DNA from: Aquabacterium sp. | Lineage (GTDB): Bacteria > Pseudomonadota > Gammaproteobacteria > Burkholderiales > Burkholderiaceae_C | DNA length: 64,000 bases | Direction: 5' to 3' | NCBI RefSeq assembly: GCF_029946005.1 | Contig: NZ_JAQSDR010000041.1 | Span: 1-64,000 of the forward strand | Shown here: positions 34,729-44,030 of the stretch, piece by piece | How positions within the stretch are numbered: the first letter of the stretch is position 1 | Layout: each line of letters starts with the position of its first letter | Position numbers and translations under genes: made by a program | The notes under the pieces: model-generated | Told to the model about the DNA's origin: nothing | Seen by the model: only the letters and a program-made list of their open reading frames with translations | Databases searched by the model: none

Positions 34729-35760
34729 ATGAACACGTTTTCTCGCTTGTCGGCCACCGCGGCCGCCTCTTTGCTGTGCCTGATCGGCACGGCCCAAGCC
34801 CAGTCGTCGGTCACCCTCTATGGCGCCATCGGGCTGGATGTGCTCAGCGCCAGCAAGGTCTACAACGGCACGACCACCAGCTCGGTGGTCAAGATCGAAG
34901 ACAACGCCATCGTCAACTCGCGCATTGGCGTGAAGGGCAGTGAAGACCTGGGCGGTGGCCTGAAAGCCATCTTCAACCTGGAGTCTTCGATCGCGCCTGA
35001 CACAGGCGCCGCGCGCTCGCAGTTCTGGAACCGCGGCGCCTACGTGGGCCTGGCTGGCAGCCTCGGCTCCATCAAGCTGGGCCACCAGTGGAACGTGGCC
35101 GACGACTACATGGGCAACTACTTCATGTACGGCTACTACTCGCCATTCCTGATGAGCGGCTTCTATGCCTTGAGCGACTACTACGACAACGCCATCAAGT
35201 ACAACTCGCCCAACTGGGGCGGCTTTGAAGGCGGGCTGTATTACTCGGCTGGCGAGAACGCCACCCGCAAATCGGCAGGGCAGAAAATCCAGGGCGCCGT
35301 GGTCTATGGCACGGGCCCGTTCAGCATTGGCTTCACCGCGTTCAGCGAGAAGAACCCGGCGTTGCCCGCTGCCGGCAACAAGATGTACGCCGGTGGTGTG
35401 AGCTATGACTTTGGCGTGCTCAAGGCACGCCTGGGCCTGGCCACTGCTGATGTGGAGTACGCCACGCCCTTCAAGGCCAACCTGATCGACGTGGGGGTGG
35501 ACGTGCCTTTCGCCGCCGCCTTCTCCGGCTCGCTGGACTACGTTCAGAAGGATGTCAAAGACAGCCCGGATGACACCGAGTTCGTGCGGGCACGGCTCAG
35601 CTACGCGCTGTCCAAACGCACCAGCCTGAACGCCAACCTGATCTACCTGAAGAACTCCGGTGCGGCCAACTTTGCCTTCGTGTCCGAGCTGGCGGGCTTT
35701 GTCGGCCAACCCGGCCAGAAGCAAACCATCCTGACCGCTGGCATCACGCACAGCTTCTGA
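34729..35760 (+). CDS. Gram-negative porin embedded in the ABC operon
   Basis: A 343-residue outer-membrane porin of the Burkholderiales general-porin type: signal MNTFSRLSATAAASLLCLIGTAQA, then QSSVTLYGAIGLDVL, SRIGVKGSEDLGGGLKAIFNLES, FWNRGAYVGLAGSLGSIKLGHQ and a C-terminal TAGITHSF ending in Phe. It forms a trimeric 16-strand pore. CGGAG precedes the ATG. It lies between the binding-protein and permease genes, so it may admit the same substrate through the outer membrane. Confidence 0.93.
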   Translation: MNTFSRLSATAAASLLCLIGTAQAQSSVTLYGAIGLDVLSASKVYNGTTTSSVVKIEDNAIVNSRIGVKGSEDLGGGLKAIFNLESSIAPDTGAARSQFWNRGAYVGLAGSLGSIKLGHQWNVADDYMGNYFMYGYYSPFLMSGFYALSDYYDNAIKYNSPNWGGFEGGLYYSAGENATRKSAGQKIQGAVVYGTGPFSIGFTAFSEKNPALPAAGNKMYAGGVSYDFGVLKARLGLATADVEYATPFKANLIDVGVDVPFAAAFSGSLDYVQKDVKDSPDDTEFVRARLSYALSKRTSLNANLIYLKNSGAANFAFVSELAGFVGQPGQKQTILTAGITHSF

Positions 35761-35766
35761 TCCACC

Positions 35767-36612
35767 ATGAAAACCTTGCCCGCCTGGATGCAGGCCTTGC
35801 CCATGGGCGGGGTCTTTCTGGTCTTCTTCGTGATGCCACTGCTGCTGGTGGGCGCGGTGAGTTTCTGGCCGCAGAACGAGTACACGCTGGAGCCCGGCTT
35901 CACGCTGGACAACTACGTGTCCTTGTTCGAAGGTGACACCACCTTCAAGACCTACCTGTCAACGCTGAAGTTTTGCGCCTTGGTGTGGCTGATCACTTTG
36001 GTGATCGGCTTCACGCTGGCCTATTTCGTCGCCTTCCACGTGCCCAGCGTGGGCGCGCAAACGGTGATCTTCACCGTGATGACCATTCCATTCTGGACCT
36101 CGAACGTGATCCGCATGATCTCGTGGATCCCGCTGCTGGGCCGCAACGGCTGGGTGAACCAGACCCTGCAAAACCTGGGGCTGACCAATGAGCCGTTGGA
36201 CTGGCTGCTGTACTCCGACTTTGCCGTGGTGCTGGCCTTCGTGCACCTGAACACCACCTTCATGATGGTGCCCATCTTCAACTCGATGATGAAGATCGAT
36301 CGATCGTTGATCGAGGCGGCCGATGACTGCGGCGCCACCGCCTGGCAAACGCTGTGGAATGTCATCGTGCCGCTGTGCCGCACCGGCATCCTGATTGGCT
36401 CCATCTTCGTCATCACCCTGGTGATGGGCGATTTCGTCACCGTGGGCGTGATGGGTGGGCAGCAGATCGCCTCGGTTGGCAAGACCATCCAGGTGCAGAC
36501 CTCTTACCTGCAGTTCCCGCTGGCCGCCGCGAATGCCGTCGTGCTGCTGGGCGTGGTGCTGCTGATCATCGTGGCGCTGAACCGCCTGGTTGACCTGCGC
36601 AAGGAGCTTTAA
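35767..36612 (+). CDS. ABC importer permease 1 (PotB-like)
   Basis: A 281-residue inner-membrane permease with six main hydrophobic segments. The EAA loop EAADDCGATAWQTLWNVIVPL (about 180-200) couples it to the ATPase. The start MKTLPAWMQALPMGG is 6 nt after the porin stop. It pairs with the permease at 36697. Confidence 0.92.
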   Translation: MKTLPAWMQALPMGGVFLVFFVMPLLLVGAVSFWPQNEYTLEPGFTLDNYVSLFEGDTTFKTYLSTLKFCALVWLITLVIGFTLAYFVAFHVPSVGAQTVIFTVMTIPFWTSNVIRMISWIPLLGRNGWVNQTLQNLGLTNEPLDWLLYSDFAVVLAFVHLNTTFMMVPIFNSMMKIDRSLIEAADDCGATAWQTLWNVIVPLCRTGILIGSIFVITLVMGDFVTVGVMGGQQIASVGKTIQVQTSYLQFPLAAANAVVLLGVVLLIIVALNRLVDLRKEL

Positions 36613-36617
36613 GCATG

Positions 36618-36696
36618 AAACCCCCACGCTCACTTCGTTCGCTGCCCCCCGAGGGGGCGCAGGCCCCCCTTGGGGCGGCCCGGCGGGAGGCCTGAC
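36618..36696. repeat. GC-rich palindromic repeat between the permease genes
   Basis: Non-coding spacer with GCCCCC-CGA-GGGGGC (36644-36658) flanked by CCCCCACGCTCACTTCGTTC and a second C/G-rich stretch ending GGGGCGGCCCGGCGGGAGG. This type of CCCCGAGGGGG element occurs scattered in Comamonadaceae genomes from my knowledge. The last bases provide the next gene's ribosome binding site. No second full copy was seen in this window. Confidence 0.6.
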
Positions 36697-37584
36697 ATGG
36701 CTGGCACCGTTCGCCGCCGCTCGCGCGGCTTCATCCCCCTGGCCATCGTGTGTGCACTGTACATCCTCTTCTTGTACGGTCCGGTGATCACCATCTTCGT
36801 GCTGAGCTTTCAAGGGCCCGAAGGCGGGCTGACCTTCCCGATGCGCGGCCTGTCATTGCACTGGTACCACGAGCTGTTCAAGGGCCTGGGCGTGGTCGAT
36901 ATCGGTGCGGCCATCAGGCGCTCGCTGGCGCTGGGCGTGGTGGTGATGCTGCTGACCACCTTGTTGGCCTTGATGGCAGGGCTGGCGTTTCGCAAAGGCT
37001 TCAAGGGCAGCGGCGTGCTGTTCTACACCGCGGTGGCCAGTTTGATCATGCCGTCCATCATCATCTCGCTGGGCATCGGCCTGCAGTTCCGCTTGTTCGA
37101 CGACGTCATCAAGGCGATGCTGGGGCACCTGGGCTGGACCGAAACACTGGAGTCCTACACCACGCTGATGGGCCTGTACACCTCGGGCCTGGGCGCGCAC
37201 CTGACGTGGACGCTGCCTTTCGGCATGCTGATCATGTTCGCGGTGTTCAACCGCTTCAACCCGGCGTATGAAGAGGCCGCGCGCGACCAGGGCGCCACGC
37301 CGTGGCAAACGCTGCGCCACGTGGTGCTGCCGCTGATCGGGCCCTCGCTGGTGGGTGTGGGCATGTTTGGCTTCACTTTGAGCTGGGACGAGATTGCGCG
37401 TTCATCGCAGGCCATTGGCGATGTCAATACACTACCGCTGGAATTGCAGGGCCTGACCACCACGGAGACCACGCCCTCGATCTACGCGCTCGGCAGCAGC
37501 ACCACGGTGGTGTCGCTGCTCGTGATTTTCGCCGCGCTGGGTGCCGCCGCTTTGATGCGGCGCCGCGCGGGCGCCAAGGCTTGA
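36697..37584 (+). CDS. ABC importer permease 2 (PotC-like)
   Basis: A 295-residue permease with about six hydrophobic segments, an EAA loop EEAARDQGATPWQTLRHVVLPL (about 200-220) and the family's N-terminal RGFIPLAIVCALYILFLYGP. ATG 36697 is preceded by GGGAGG from the GC-rich repeat. Together with permease 1 and the ATPase it forms the importer. It stops 10 nt before the GntR gene. Confidence 0.92.
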   Translation: MAGTVRRRSRGFIPLAIVCALYILFLYGPVITIFVLSFQGPEGGLTFPMRGLSLHWYHELFKGLGVVDIGAAIRRSLALGVVVMLLTTLLALMAGLAFRKGFKGSGVLFYTAVASLIMPSIIISLGIGLQFRLFDDVIKAMLGHLGWTETLESYTTLMGLYTSGLGAHLTWTLPFGMLIMFAVFNRFNPAYEEAARDQGATPWQTLRHVVLPLIGPSLVGVGMFGFTLSWDEIARSSQAIGDVNTLPLELQGLTTTETTPSIYALGSSTTVVSLLVIFAALGAAALMRRRAGAKA

Positions 37585-37594
37585 CCTTCTTTCC

Positions 37595-38395
37595 ATGCCC
37601 ACCCCTCGATCGCCTGCTGCCGACCCCACCCCTGCGCCCACGTCCACCCTGTCGGACGAGGAGATTTACCAGCGCCTGATCGAGGCCATCGTGGACCAGC
37701 GCCTGCTGCCTGGCACCAAGCTGGTCGAGGACAAGCTGGGCCAGGCTTTTGGCGTCTCCCGCACGCGCATCCGCCAGGTGCTGATCAGGCTGGCGCAGGA
37801 GCAGGTGGTGACCCTCCAGCCCAACAAAGGCGCCAGCGTGGCCGAGCCCACCGTGGCCGAAGCCCGCGAGGTGTTTGAAGCCCGCGCCGTGGTCGAGTCC
37901 GTGCTGGTGCAACGCTTCGTGGCCCGCGCCAAGGCCCGGGACTTGAAGATCCTGGCCGACTGCATTGATGCCGAAGAGGTGGCTCGCCAGTCGGGCGACA
38001 AGACCATGGCCTTGCGCTTGTCGGGGCAGTTCCACTTGCTGTTGGCCGAGACCGCCGCCCACCAGACTTTCGCGAGGTTTCTGAACAAGCTGGTGTCACG
38101 CACCAGCCTGATCCTGATGAGCTACACGCCGGTGGACCGCCTGCAGGTGACCGGCAGCGAGTTGCCCACGCGTTGGGTGCAGGCCTGCCGCTGCGAAGAG
38201 CACCGGGGCCTGTTGGCGGCCTTGCGCAGCGCCATCCAAGGCAAGGGCAGCGTGGATCAGGCGGTGCAACTGATGGCGGAGCACCTGGCCCACATCGAGG
38301 CCAGCCTGAGCTTTCAGCAGCCCGAGCCCGCCGACGTGGACGTGGTGCAGGCGCTGTCCAAGCCACGACGCCAGCGCACGCCGGTGGCGCGCTGA
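37595..38395 (+). CDS. FadR/GntR-family transcription regulator
   Basis: A 266-residue regulator: N-terminal winged helix (about 20-90, EEIYQRLIEAIVDQRLLPGT, KLVEDKLGQAFGVSRTRIRQ) and C-terminal all-helical FCD ligand domain (about 100-245; EARAVVES and conserved His in FHLLL and EHRGLL as metal/ligand sites). It is the probable repressor of the transporter operon, acting at the 32131-32153 repeat. The gene follows permease 2 and may be co-transcribed. The ligand is unknown. Confidence 0.92.
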   Translation: MPTPRSPAADPTPAPTSTLSDEEIYQRLIEAIVDQRLLPGTKLVEDKLGQAFGVSRTRIRQVLIRLAQEQVVTLQPNKGASVAEPTVAEAREVFEARAVVESVLVQRFVARAKARDLKILADCIDAEEVARQSGDKTMALRLSGQFHLLLAETAAHQTFARFLNKLVSRTSLILMSYTPVDRLQVTGSELPTRWVQACRCEEHRGLLAALRSAIQGKGSVDQAVQLMAEHLAHIEASLSFQQPEPADVDVVQALSKPRRQRTPVAR

Positions 38396-38423
38396 GCCAC
38401 CGCAACGCCCCAAGGAGCTGGCC

Positions 38424-39086
38424 ATGCACGTGCTCATCATCAACCCCAACATGCGGATGGCACTGACGGCGGAATTGGTCGAACAGCTCACGCCATTTGT
38501 CGCAGACCTGGGCCTGGACGTGATCGGCACGACCGCCACCTTCGGCCACGACTACATCGCCTCGGAAGCCAGCTACGTGATGGCCGCGCACGCGGTGCTG
38601 GACGCCTGGCACCTGCACCTGTTGCAGCATGGCCAGCCCAAGGCGGTGCTGGTGGCCTGCTTTGGTGACCCCGGCGTGTGGGCCCTTCGCGAGATGACCA
38701 GCGTGCCCGTGATCGGCCTGGCCGAGGCCTCGATGAAGGAGGCCCGCGCGATCGGGCCCTTTGGCATCGTGACGGGGGGCGCGGCCTGGGGCCCCATGCT
38801 GGAGCGACTGGCCCGGGGTTGGGACATGAACGGGCCTGCAGGCCTGCAGCGGGTGCTCACGGTCGAGGCCCATGGCGGCGAGCTGGCCGCTGATCCAGCG
38901 CAAGGTGTGAGCAGCCTGAATCAAGCGGTGACCGACATCCTGGCGGAAGGGCCGCCTTTGAGCGCAGTGATCCTGGGCGGCGCGGCGCTGGGAGGCTGGG
39001 CGCGCGAGCTGCCCGCCGGGCAAGGCACCGTGTTGATCGACAGCGTGGAAGCGGGCGGGCGCTGGTTGGCCGGGGCCGTGGCTTGA
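38424..39086 (+). CDS. Asp/Glu/hydantoin racemase-family protein with one catalytic Cys lost
   Basis: A 220-residue protein of the Asp/Glu/hydantoin racemase superfamily: MHVLIINPN at the start and LVACFGDPGVWALRE with the N-terminal catalytic Cys79. The C-terminal cysteine, normally in an LGCAGM-like motif, is replaced (AVILGGAALGG; Gly186). A two-base racemase needs both, so it may act as an isomerase/decarboxylase-like or binding protein instead. It follows the GntR gene by 28 nt with a good AAGGAG site, suggesting a role in processing the imported substrate. Confidence 0.85.
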   Translation: MHVLIINPNMRMALTAELVEQLTPFVADLGLDVIGTTATFGHDYIASEASYVMAAHAVLDAWHLHLLQHGQPKAVLVACFGDPGVWALREMTSVPVIGLAEASMKEARAIGPFGIVTGGAAWGPMLERLARGWDMNGPAGLQRVLTVEAHGGELAADPAQGVSSLNQAVTDILAEGPPLSAVILGGAALGGWARELPAGQGTVLIDSVEAGGRWLAGAVA

Positions 39087-39106
39087 TCGTTTGATTGATC
39101 GACCCA

Positions 39107-39313
39107 CTAGAGCGAGAAGACACCCAGGAACTTGTTCAAGGCCGCCTGGAAAGACAGCCCCAGCACAAAGAGGATGAAGGCCAGCAGCAGCCCAGAGATG
39201 ACGCCCCCAGCGACCACCGCGATGCCCACAGGCAGGAAGTCGGTCTTGCCCGCGCCCACGATCTTGGCAGCGAACCAGATGGGCGCAGTTTGCAACACCA
39301 GGATCAACAGCAC
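39107..39313 (-). CDS. Small membrane protein of unknown function
   Basis: A 68-residue hydrophobic protein with two membrane segments (about 1-20 and 28-55). It starts at GTG 39313, the first codon after an in-frame TAG nine codons upstream; AAGG lies 10 nt before it. No family recognised. It is 38 nt downstream of the VOC gene on the same strand. It could be a remnant of a longer gene. Confidence 0.5.
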   Translation of the reverse strand: MLLILVLQTAPIWFAAKIVGAGKTDFLPVGIAVVAGGVISGLLLAFILFVLGLSFQAALNKFLGVFSL

Positions 39314-39351
39314 GAACGCGAGGCCTTGCCCCGGATGCTACCGCCGCACGG

Positions 39352-39822
39352 TCACCACGTGGACACCCAGCCTTCGATCTTCAAGCCACTGAGTTGTTCG
39401 GCCTCTTCCCGGCTCACGCTGCGCACGTTCTGTCCAAAGCTCCAAACGTGGCCTTCCGGGTCCTTGGCGGAGTAGACGCGGTCGCCGTAGAACTGGTCTT
39501 CGGGCTCGCGCACGATGACCGCGCCCGCCCCACGGGCCCGATCACAGTGGGCATCCAACCCGTCCCTCAATTGCACGTGCACCGACTGCGTGTTCTTGCC
39601 ATCCAGGGCGAGCGGGCTGTCGGTGGTCTCGTTCCAGGCGGGGCTGACCATGATGTATCCCTCGCCAAAGCGCATCTCCGAATGGCCCAGGTGGCCTTCA
39701 CTGTCGGTGATGACCATGGTGCGCTCAAAGCCAAAAGCTTTCTCAAGCCAGTCCAGCGCAGCCAAAGGATCTTTGTAATAGACCGCCGGCCCGAAGGTCG
39801 TGCGACGAAAGGGATCGTCCAT
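39352..39822 (-). CDS. VOC-family (glyoxalase/PhnB-like) protein
   Basis: A 156-residue vicinal-oxygen-chelate protein. It has the PhnB-like N-terminal FGPAVYYKDPLAALDWLEKAFGFE, central VSPAWNETTDSP and C-terminal GDRVYSAKDPEGHVWSFGQ, which carries a likely metal/ligand His-Glu set. The family includes glyoxalases, resistance proteins and dioxygenases; function cannot be assigned. It is likely co-transcribed with the small membrane protein downstream. Confidence 0.85.
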   Translation of the reverse strand: MDDPFRRTTFGPAVYYKDPLAALDWLEKAFGFERTMVITDSEGHLGHSEMRFGEGYIMVSPAWNETTDSPLALDGKNTQSVHVQLRDGLDAHCDRARGAGAVIVREPEDQFYGDRVYSAKDPEGHVWSFGQNVRSVSREEAEQLSGLKIEGWVSTW

Positions 39823-39910
39823 GGGGGGCTCCTGTCCTGAATGCTTTGTGTGATCGCCATTTCAGTGTCGATCAAATCCAGGCGCAAGCCAAATGCGGGC
39901 GCTCAAGACC

Positions 39911-42049
39911 TCAGGCCGCGTGCACCCATTGTTCAAAGCTTGAGCGCGACACAGGCTTGCCGAACAGGAAGCCCTGCACCACCTCGCAACCCAGGCCACT
40001 CAGGTAGTCGGCCTGCTCCTGGGTCTCGACGCCCTCGGCCACCAGCGCCATGTTCAGGCTTTGGCCCAGCGACACAATCGCCTTGACCAGTTGCTCCGCA
40101 TTGCCCCGATCAGAAGGCACCTCCTTGATGAAGGCGCGGTCAATCTTCAGGATTTGCACCGGAAAGCGCGTCAGGTAGCTCAAGGCCGAGTAGCCGGTAC
40201 CAAAGTCGTCGATGGCGATGGTGATCCCCAGTTGTGACAGTTCTTCCAGCACACTGCGCACCTCGTCGCGCCCATCCAGCAGCAGGCTTTCGGTGATCTC
40301 CAGCTCCAGCCATTCGGGCAGGCAGTGGGCTGCGCTCAAGGCTTCGCGCACGGTGTTCACCAGCTCGCCCCCGGGGAACTGCCGGGCCGACAGGTTCACC
40401 GCGATCTTCAGAGGATGACTGCTTCGGCGGTTCCAATCGGCGGCGGCCACGCAGGCGGCGCGCAGGGCCCAGGCGCCCATGGGCACGATCAGGCCGGTGT
40501 CTTCGGCCAGCGGGATGAACTGCACCGGCGGGACCAGGCCACGCTCGGGGTGGTTCCAGCGCATCAGCGCTTCGGCCCCCACCAGTCTGCCCGAGGCCAG
40601 GTCGAACTTGGGCTGGTAGTGCAGTTCCAGCTCGTCGCGCGCCAAGGCCTTGTGTAACTCGCTTTCCATCGTCAGGCGGGCCGAGGCCTGGGCCGTCAGG
40701 TCGCTGGAGTAGAACTGGAAGTTGTTGCGCCCCTGGCCCTTGGCGTGGTACAGCGCCGCATCGGCGTGCTGCAGCAACTGGTTGGCGTCCTGCGCGTCGC
40801 TGGGGTAGAGCGCGCCGCCAATGCTGGCCGTCACAAACACCTCCTGGCCACTGACCGTGAAGGGCGCCTTGAAGGCACTGATCACCTTGCTGGCGATGCT
40901 CCCCATGTCGGTGGCATGGCGCACATCGGGCAGCACCACGGCGAACTCGTCGCCGCCCAGGCGGGCGATGGTGTCGTACTCACGCAGCACCTGGCGCAAA
41001 CGTTGCGCGGCTTGCTTGAGCAGGTCATCGCCCGCGCTGTGGCCCAGCGAATCGTTGATGTCCTTGAAACGGTCCAGGTCCAGCAGCAGGGTGCCCACTT
41101 GCTGGTGGTGCCACGACGCATCGATCAGGGCCTGGCTGAGCCGGTCCACGAACAGGGCGCGGTTGGGCAGTTCGGTCAAGGGGTCGAAAAAGGACAGCGA
41201 ATGCAGCTGGCGCCGGTAGGTCTTCAGCTCAGTGATGTCCTGAACCGTGGCCAGAAGGCGCTTGGGATGCCCGTGCGCGTCATAGCTGATGCGCGCCACG
41301 GTGTGCAAATCGCGGGTGCCGTCGTCCTCAACGTGGCGCACCTCGTACCGCAAGGTTTCCACCTTCTCCGCGAAGGCTTTCGCGTACAGCTCGGCCACCC
41401 AGTTGCGCTGGTCCTCGGGCACCAGTTCCATCAAGTCCCTCATGCCGGGCGTCCAGTCCATCGGACGGCGCAACATGCGCAAGGTCTCGGCCGAGAAACG
41501 GGCCTGCCGCCGCGTGTAGTCCCATTCCCAGCAACCAAATTGGGCAATCTCCTGGATCTCTTCCAGCCGGGCCTCGCTGTCCGAGAGCGCCTGCAGCACG
41601 GCATGCTGAGCGCTCAGGTCTTGCAGGCCGATGATGCCGTGGGCCAAACCGCCGTCGGCCCCGTACGACAGCAAAGCCACCCCGCGCAAACGCCGCACCG
41701 AGCCATCGCGCAAGAAGGCGGCGAACTCGGCGTCCACGGTGGCGTGGCGTTGCGCCAGTGCCCCGGACCAAAGGTCGCGGACCCGGGCCGCGTCTGGCGC
41801 GCCGATCAGGCTCATCAGATGCGACACCGTCATCTCGTCATCCAGGCCATGGCCCAGCATGGCGCGCGCCTCGGGCGACACATGCAAGGCATCGCTCCCG
41901 GCATCCCATCGGACGAAACCGACCTCCATCAGGTGCTGTGCAGCGCGCAGGCAAACGTCGCTGCCAGGGGGGCCAGCGGTCAGCACTTCCCGTTGACCGA
42001 GGGCTGGCATGTCGTGAGGGTCCTTGTGAAGGGGGAACAGGGCTTTCAT
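39911..42049 (-). CDS. PAS-PAS-GGDEF-EAL cyclic-di-GMP protein
   Basis: A 712-residue soluble signalling protein. Two PAS-like regions (about 35-150 and 160-280) precede a GGDEF domain (about 290-450) with intact GGDEF and I-site REYD upstream, and an EAL domain (about 465-705) with AEALMRW, NLSARQF, ELEITES, IDDFGTGYS, LKIDRAF and VAEGVET, i.e. all catalytic residues. It may therefore make or degrade c-di-GMP, which controls polysaccharide production and motility. Alternative start at Met14 (42010) has AAGGAC upstream and may be the real one. No membrane helix is seen. Confidence 0.92.
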   Translation of the reverse strand: MKALFPLHKDPHDMPALGQREVLTAGPPGSDVCLRAAQHLMEVGFVRWDAGSDALHVSPEARAMLGHGLDDEMTVSHLMSLIGAPDAARVRDLWSGALAQRHATVDAEFAAFLRDGSVRRLRGVALLSYGADGGLAHGIIGLQDLSAQHAVLQALSDSEARLEEIQEIAQFGCWEWDYTRRQARFSAETLRMLRRPMDWTPGMRDLMELVPEDQRNWVAELYAKAFAEKVETLRYEVRHVEDDGTRDLHTVARISYDAHGHPKRLLATVQDITELKTYRRQLHSLSFFDPLTELPNRALFVDRLSQALIDASWHHQQVGTLLLDLDRFKDINDSLGHSAGDDLLKQAAQRLRQVLREYDTIARLGGDEFAVVLPDVRHATDMGSIASKVISAFKAPFTVSGQEVFVTASIGGALYPSDAQDANQLLQHADAALYHAKGQGRNNFQFYSSDLTAQASARLTMESELHKALARDELELHYQPKFDLASGRLVGAEALMRWNHPERGLVPPVQFIPLAEDTGLIVPMGAWALRAACVAAADWNRRSSHPLKIAVNLSARQFPGGELVNTVREALSAAHCLPEWLELEITESLLLDGRDEVRSVLEELSQLGITIAIDDFGTGYSALSYLTRFPVQILKIDRAFIKEVPSDRGNAEQLVKAIVSLGQSLNMALVAEGVETQEQADYLSGLGCEVVQGFLFGKPVSRSSFEQWVHAA

Positions 42050-42112
42050 GCCTTATCGGTGCGCTCCGGTCTAGACTTCAGTCACCTGCACAACAAACGG
42101 AGACAACACACC

Positions 42113-42880
42113 ATGAAGCTGCCCGATAGCGTGTTTTTAGTCACAGGTGGAAGTTCTGGCCTGGGGGCCGCCGTGGTCCGAATGGCACTCGCAGCGGGCG
42201 CCCGCGTGGTGATCGCCGACCTGGCCGAGCCCGACGAAAGCGACTTGTTGCCCGAATGGAAGGACCGCTGGACCTACGTGCAAACCGACGTGGCCAACGA
42301 GGCCAGCGCCCAGACCGCCGTGCAGATCGCCATCGGCCGATTCCACCGGCTGGACGTGCTGGTCAATTCGGCCGGCATTGCCCGCGCCGAGAAGATCCAC
42401 GGCAAAGAAGGGCCGCACCGCCTGTCGGTGTTTGCCAAGACCATCGAGGTCAACTTGATTGGCAGCTTCAACATGATGCGGCTGGCCGTGCCTGCCTTCG
42501 TGGCCTCGGGCGCGCTGGCGGATTCGTCCAAGGGCGTGATCATCAACACCGCCTCCATCGCGGCCTTCGATGGCCAGATCGGGCAGACGGCTTACGCGGC
42601 CTCCAAAGGCGGCATCGTGGCGATGACCTTGCCCGCCGCCCGCGAACTCGCGCGCGACCAGGTCCGCGTGATGACCATTGCCCCCGGCATCTTCGAAACC
42701 CCCATGCTCAAAGGGATGCCGCAGGAGGTGCAAGACGCGCTGGCGGCGGGCATTCCCCACCCATCGCGCCTGGGCAAGCCCTCCGAGTACGCCGACCTGG
42801 TCCGCCACATTGTGGAGAACGAATACCTCAACGGCGAAGTGATTCGGCTGGACGGTGCCATCCGCCTGGCCCCCCGATGA
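42113..42880 (+). CDS. SDR-family 3-hydroxyacyl-CoA dehydrogenase-like enzyme
   Basis: A 255-residue short-chain dehydrogenase: NAD-binding TGGSSGLG near residue 12, NSAGI, catalytic Ser in NTASIA, and YAASKGG with Tyr/Lys. Features such as the insert after NSAGIA ([19 protein letters not shown]) match the HSD10/3-hydroxy-2-methylbutyryl-CoA dehydrogenase group. CGGAG precedes ATG 42113. The stop overlaps the acyl-CoA dehydrogenase start (ATGA), so the two likely act in one fatty-acid or branched-chain degradation step series. Confidence 0.9.
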   Translation: MKLPDSVFLVTGGSSGLGAAVVRMALAAGARVVIADLAEPDESDLLPEWKDRWTYVQTDVANEASAQTAVQIAIGRFHRLDVLVNSAGIARAEKIHGKEGPHRLSVFAKTIEVNLIGSFNMMRLAVPAFVASGALADSSKGVIINTASIAAFDGQIGQTAYAASKGGIVAMTLPAARELARDQVRVMTIAPGIFETPMLKGMPQEVQDALAAGIPHPSRLGKPSEYADLVRHIVENEYLNGEVIRLDGAIRLAPR

Positions 42881-44013
42881 TGGACGGCCTGCTGACCGAA
42901 GAGCAGCGCGTGCAGCGCGATGCCATCCGCGATTTCGTTCAATCCCACATCGCGCCGTTTGCCGCCCAATGGGACCGCGACCGCGACCTGGGTGAAGGCA
43001 TCGTGCGGCAAATGGGCCACATGGGTTTGCTCGGCATGGCGGTGCCCGCCGAATGGGGCGGCACCCAATCCGACGACTTGAGCTACGCCCTGGCGATTGA
43101 GGAGGTGGCGGCGGGTTGCGCCTCATGCGCGGTGCTGATGAGCGTGCACAACTCGGTGGGCTGCGTGCCCATTTTGAAGTTCGGCACGCAGGCGCAAAAA
43201 AAGCAATGGCTGCCCGCCTTGGCCCGGGGTGATCTGCTGGGCGCTTTTTGCCTGACCGAGCCCCACAGCGGCTCCGAGGCGGATGCCCTGCGCACCCGCG
43301 CCGAGCTGAAGGACGGGCACTGGGTGTTGAATGGCCAGAAGCAGTTCGTGACCAATGGCGAGCGGGCCGACCTGGCCATCGTGTTTGCCATCACTGAGCC
43401 CGGCCTGGGTAAGAAGGGCATCTCGGCCTTTGTGGTGCCCACCGATGCGCCGGGCTTTCACGTGGGCGCGCGCGAACGCAAGATGGGCTTGCGCGCGTCC
43501 GACACCTGCCCGGTGGCGCTGGACGATTGCCGCATTCCCGAGGCCCACCTGTTGGGCGAGCGCGGGCAGGGCTTGAAGATCGCGCTGTCGAACCTGGAAG
43601 GCGGGCGCATTGGCATCGCCGCGCAGGCCGTGGGCATTGCCCGCGCGGCCTTGGCCGAAGCGCATGCCTATGCGCAAGAGCGGGTGCAGTTTGGCAAGCC
43701 GATTGCCGAGCACCAGGCCATTGCGCACATGCTGGCCGACATGTTGACGCGCTTGAATGCCGCAAGGTTGATGGTGCACCATGCGGCGCGTTTGCGCGGG
43801 GCGGGTGAGCCTTGCACCTCCGAGGCCGCGCAGGCCAAGCTCTTCGCCTCAGAGATGGCCGAGTGGGTGTGCTCCAAGGCCATCCAGGTGCTGGGTGGGT
43901 ACGGCTACCTGGAGGACCATGCGGTGGAACGGCATTACCGGGATGCGCGGATCACGCAGATTTATGAAGGCAGCAGCGAGATTCAGAGGACGGTGATTGC
44001 CAGGTACTGGTGA
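42877..44013 (+). CDS. Acyl-CoA dehydrogenase
   Basis: A 378-residue FAD flavoprotein of the acyl-CoA dehydrogenase family. [18 protein letters not shown] (FAD/substrate loop), [29 protein letters not shown] and the C-terminal [33 protein letters not shown] with the catalytic Glu region (QIYEGS) are intact. It introduces a double bond in acyl-CoA and passes electrons to ETF. The start is one of two adjacent ATGs (42877 or 42880), overlapping the SDR stop. Chain-length preference unknown. Confidence 0.94.
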   Translation: MMDGLLTEEQRVQRDAIRDFVQSHIAPFAAQWDRDRDLGEGIVRQMGHMGLLGMAVPAEWGGTQSDDLSYALAIEEVAAGCASCAVLMSVHNSVGCVPILKFGTQAQKKQWLPALARGDLLGAFCLTEPHSGSEADALRTRAELKDGHWVLNGQKQFVTNGERADLAIVFAITEPGLGKKGISAFVVPTDAPGFHVGARERKMGLRASDTCPVALDDCRIPEAHLLGERGQGLKIALSNLEGGRIGIAAQAVGIARAALAEAHAYAQERVQFGKPIAEHQAIAHMLADMLTRLNAARLMVHHAARLRGAGEPCTSEAAQAKLFASEMAEWVCSKAIQVLGGYGYLEDHAVERHYRDARITQIYEGSSEIQRTVIARYW

Positions 44014-44030
44014 CCACCGCCTTCAAGCCT

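Noticed and set aside
40745-42112. Upstream extension of the SDR frame
   Set aside because: Open only because it is antisense to the GGDEF-EAL gene; the ATG at 42113 has a good ribosome site and the NAD motif at the right distance.
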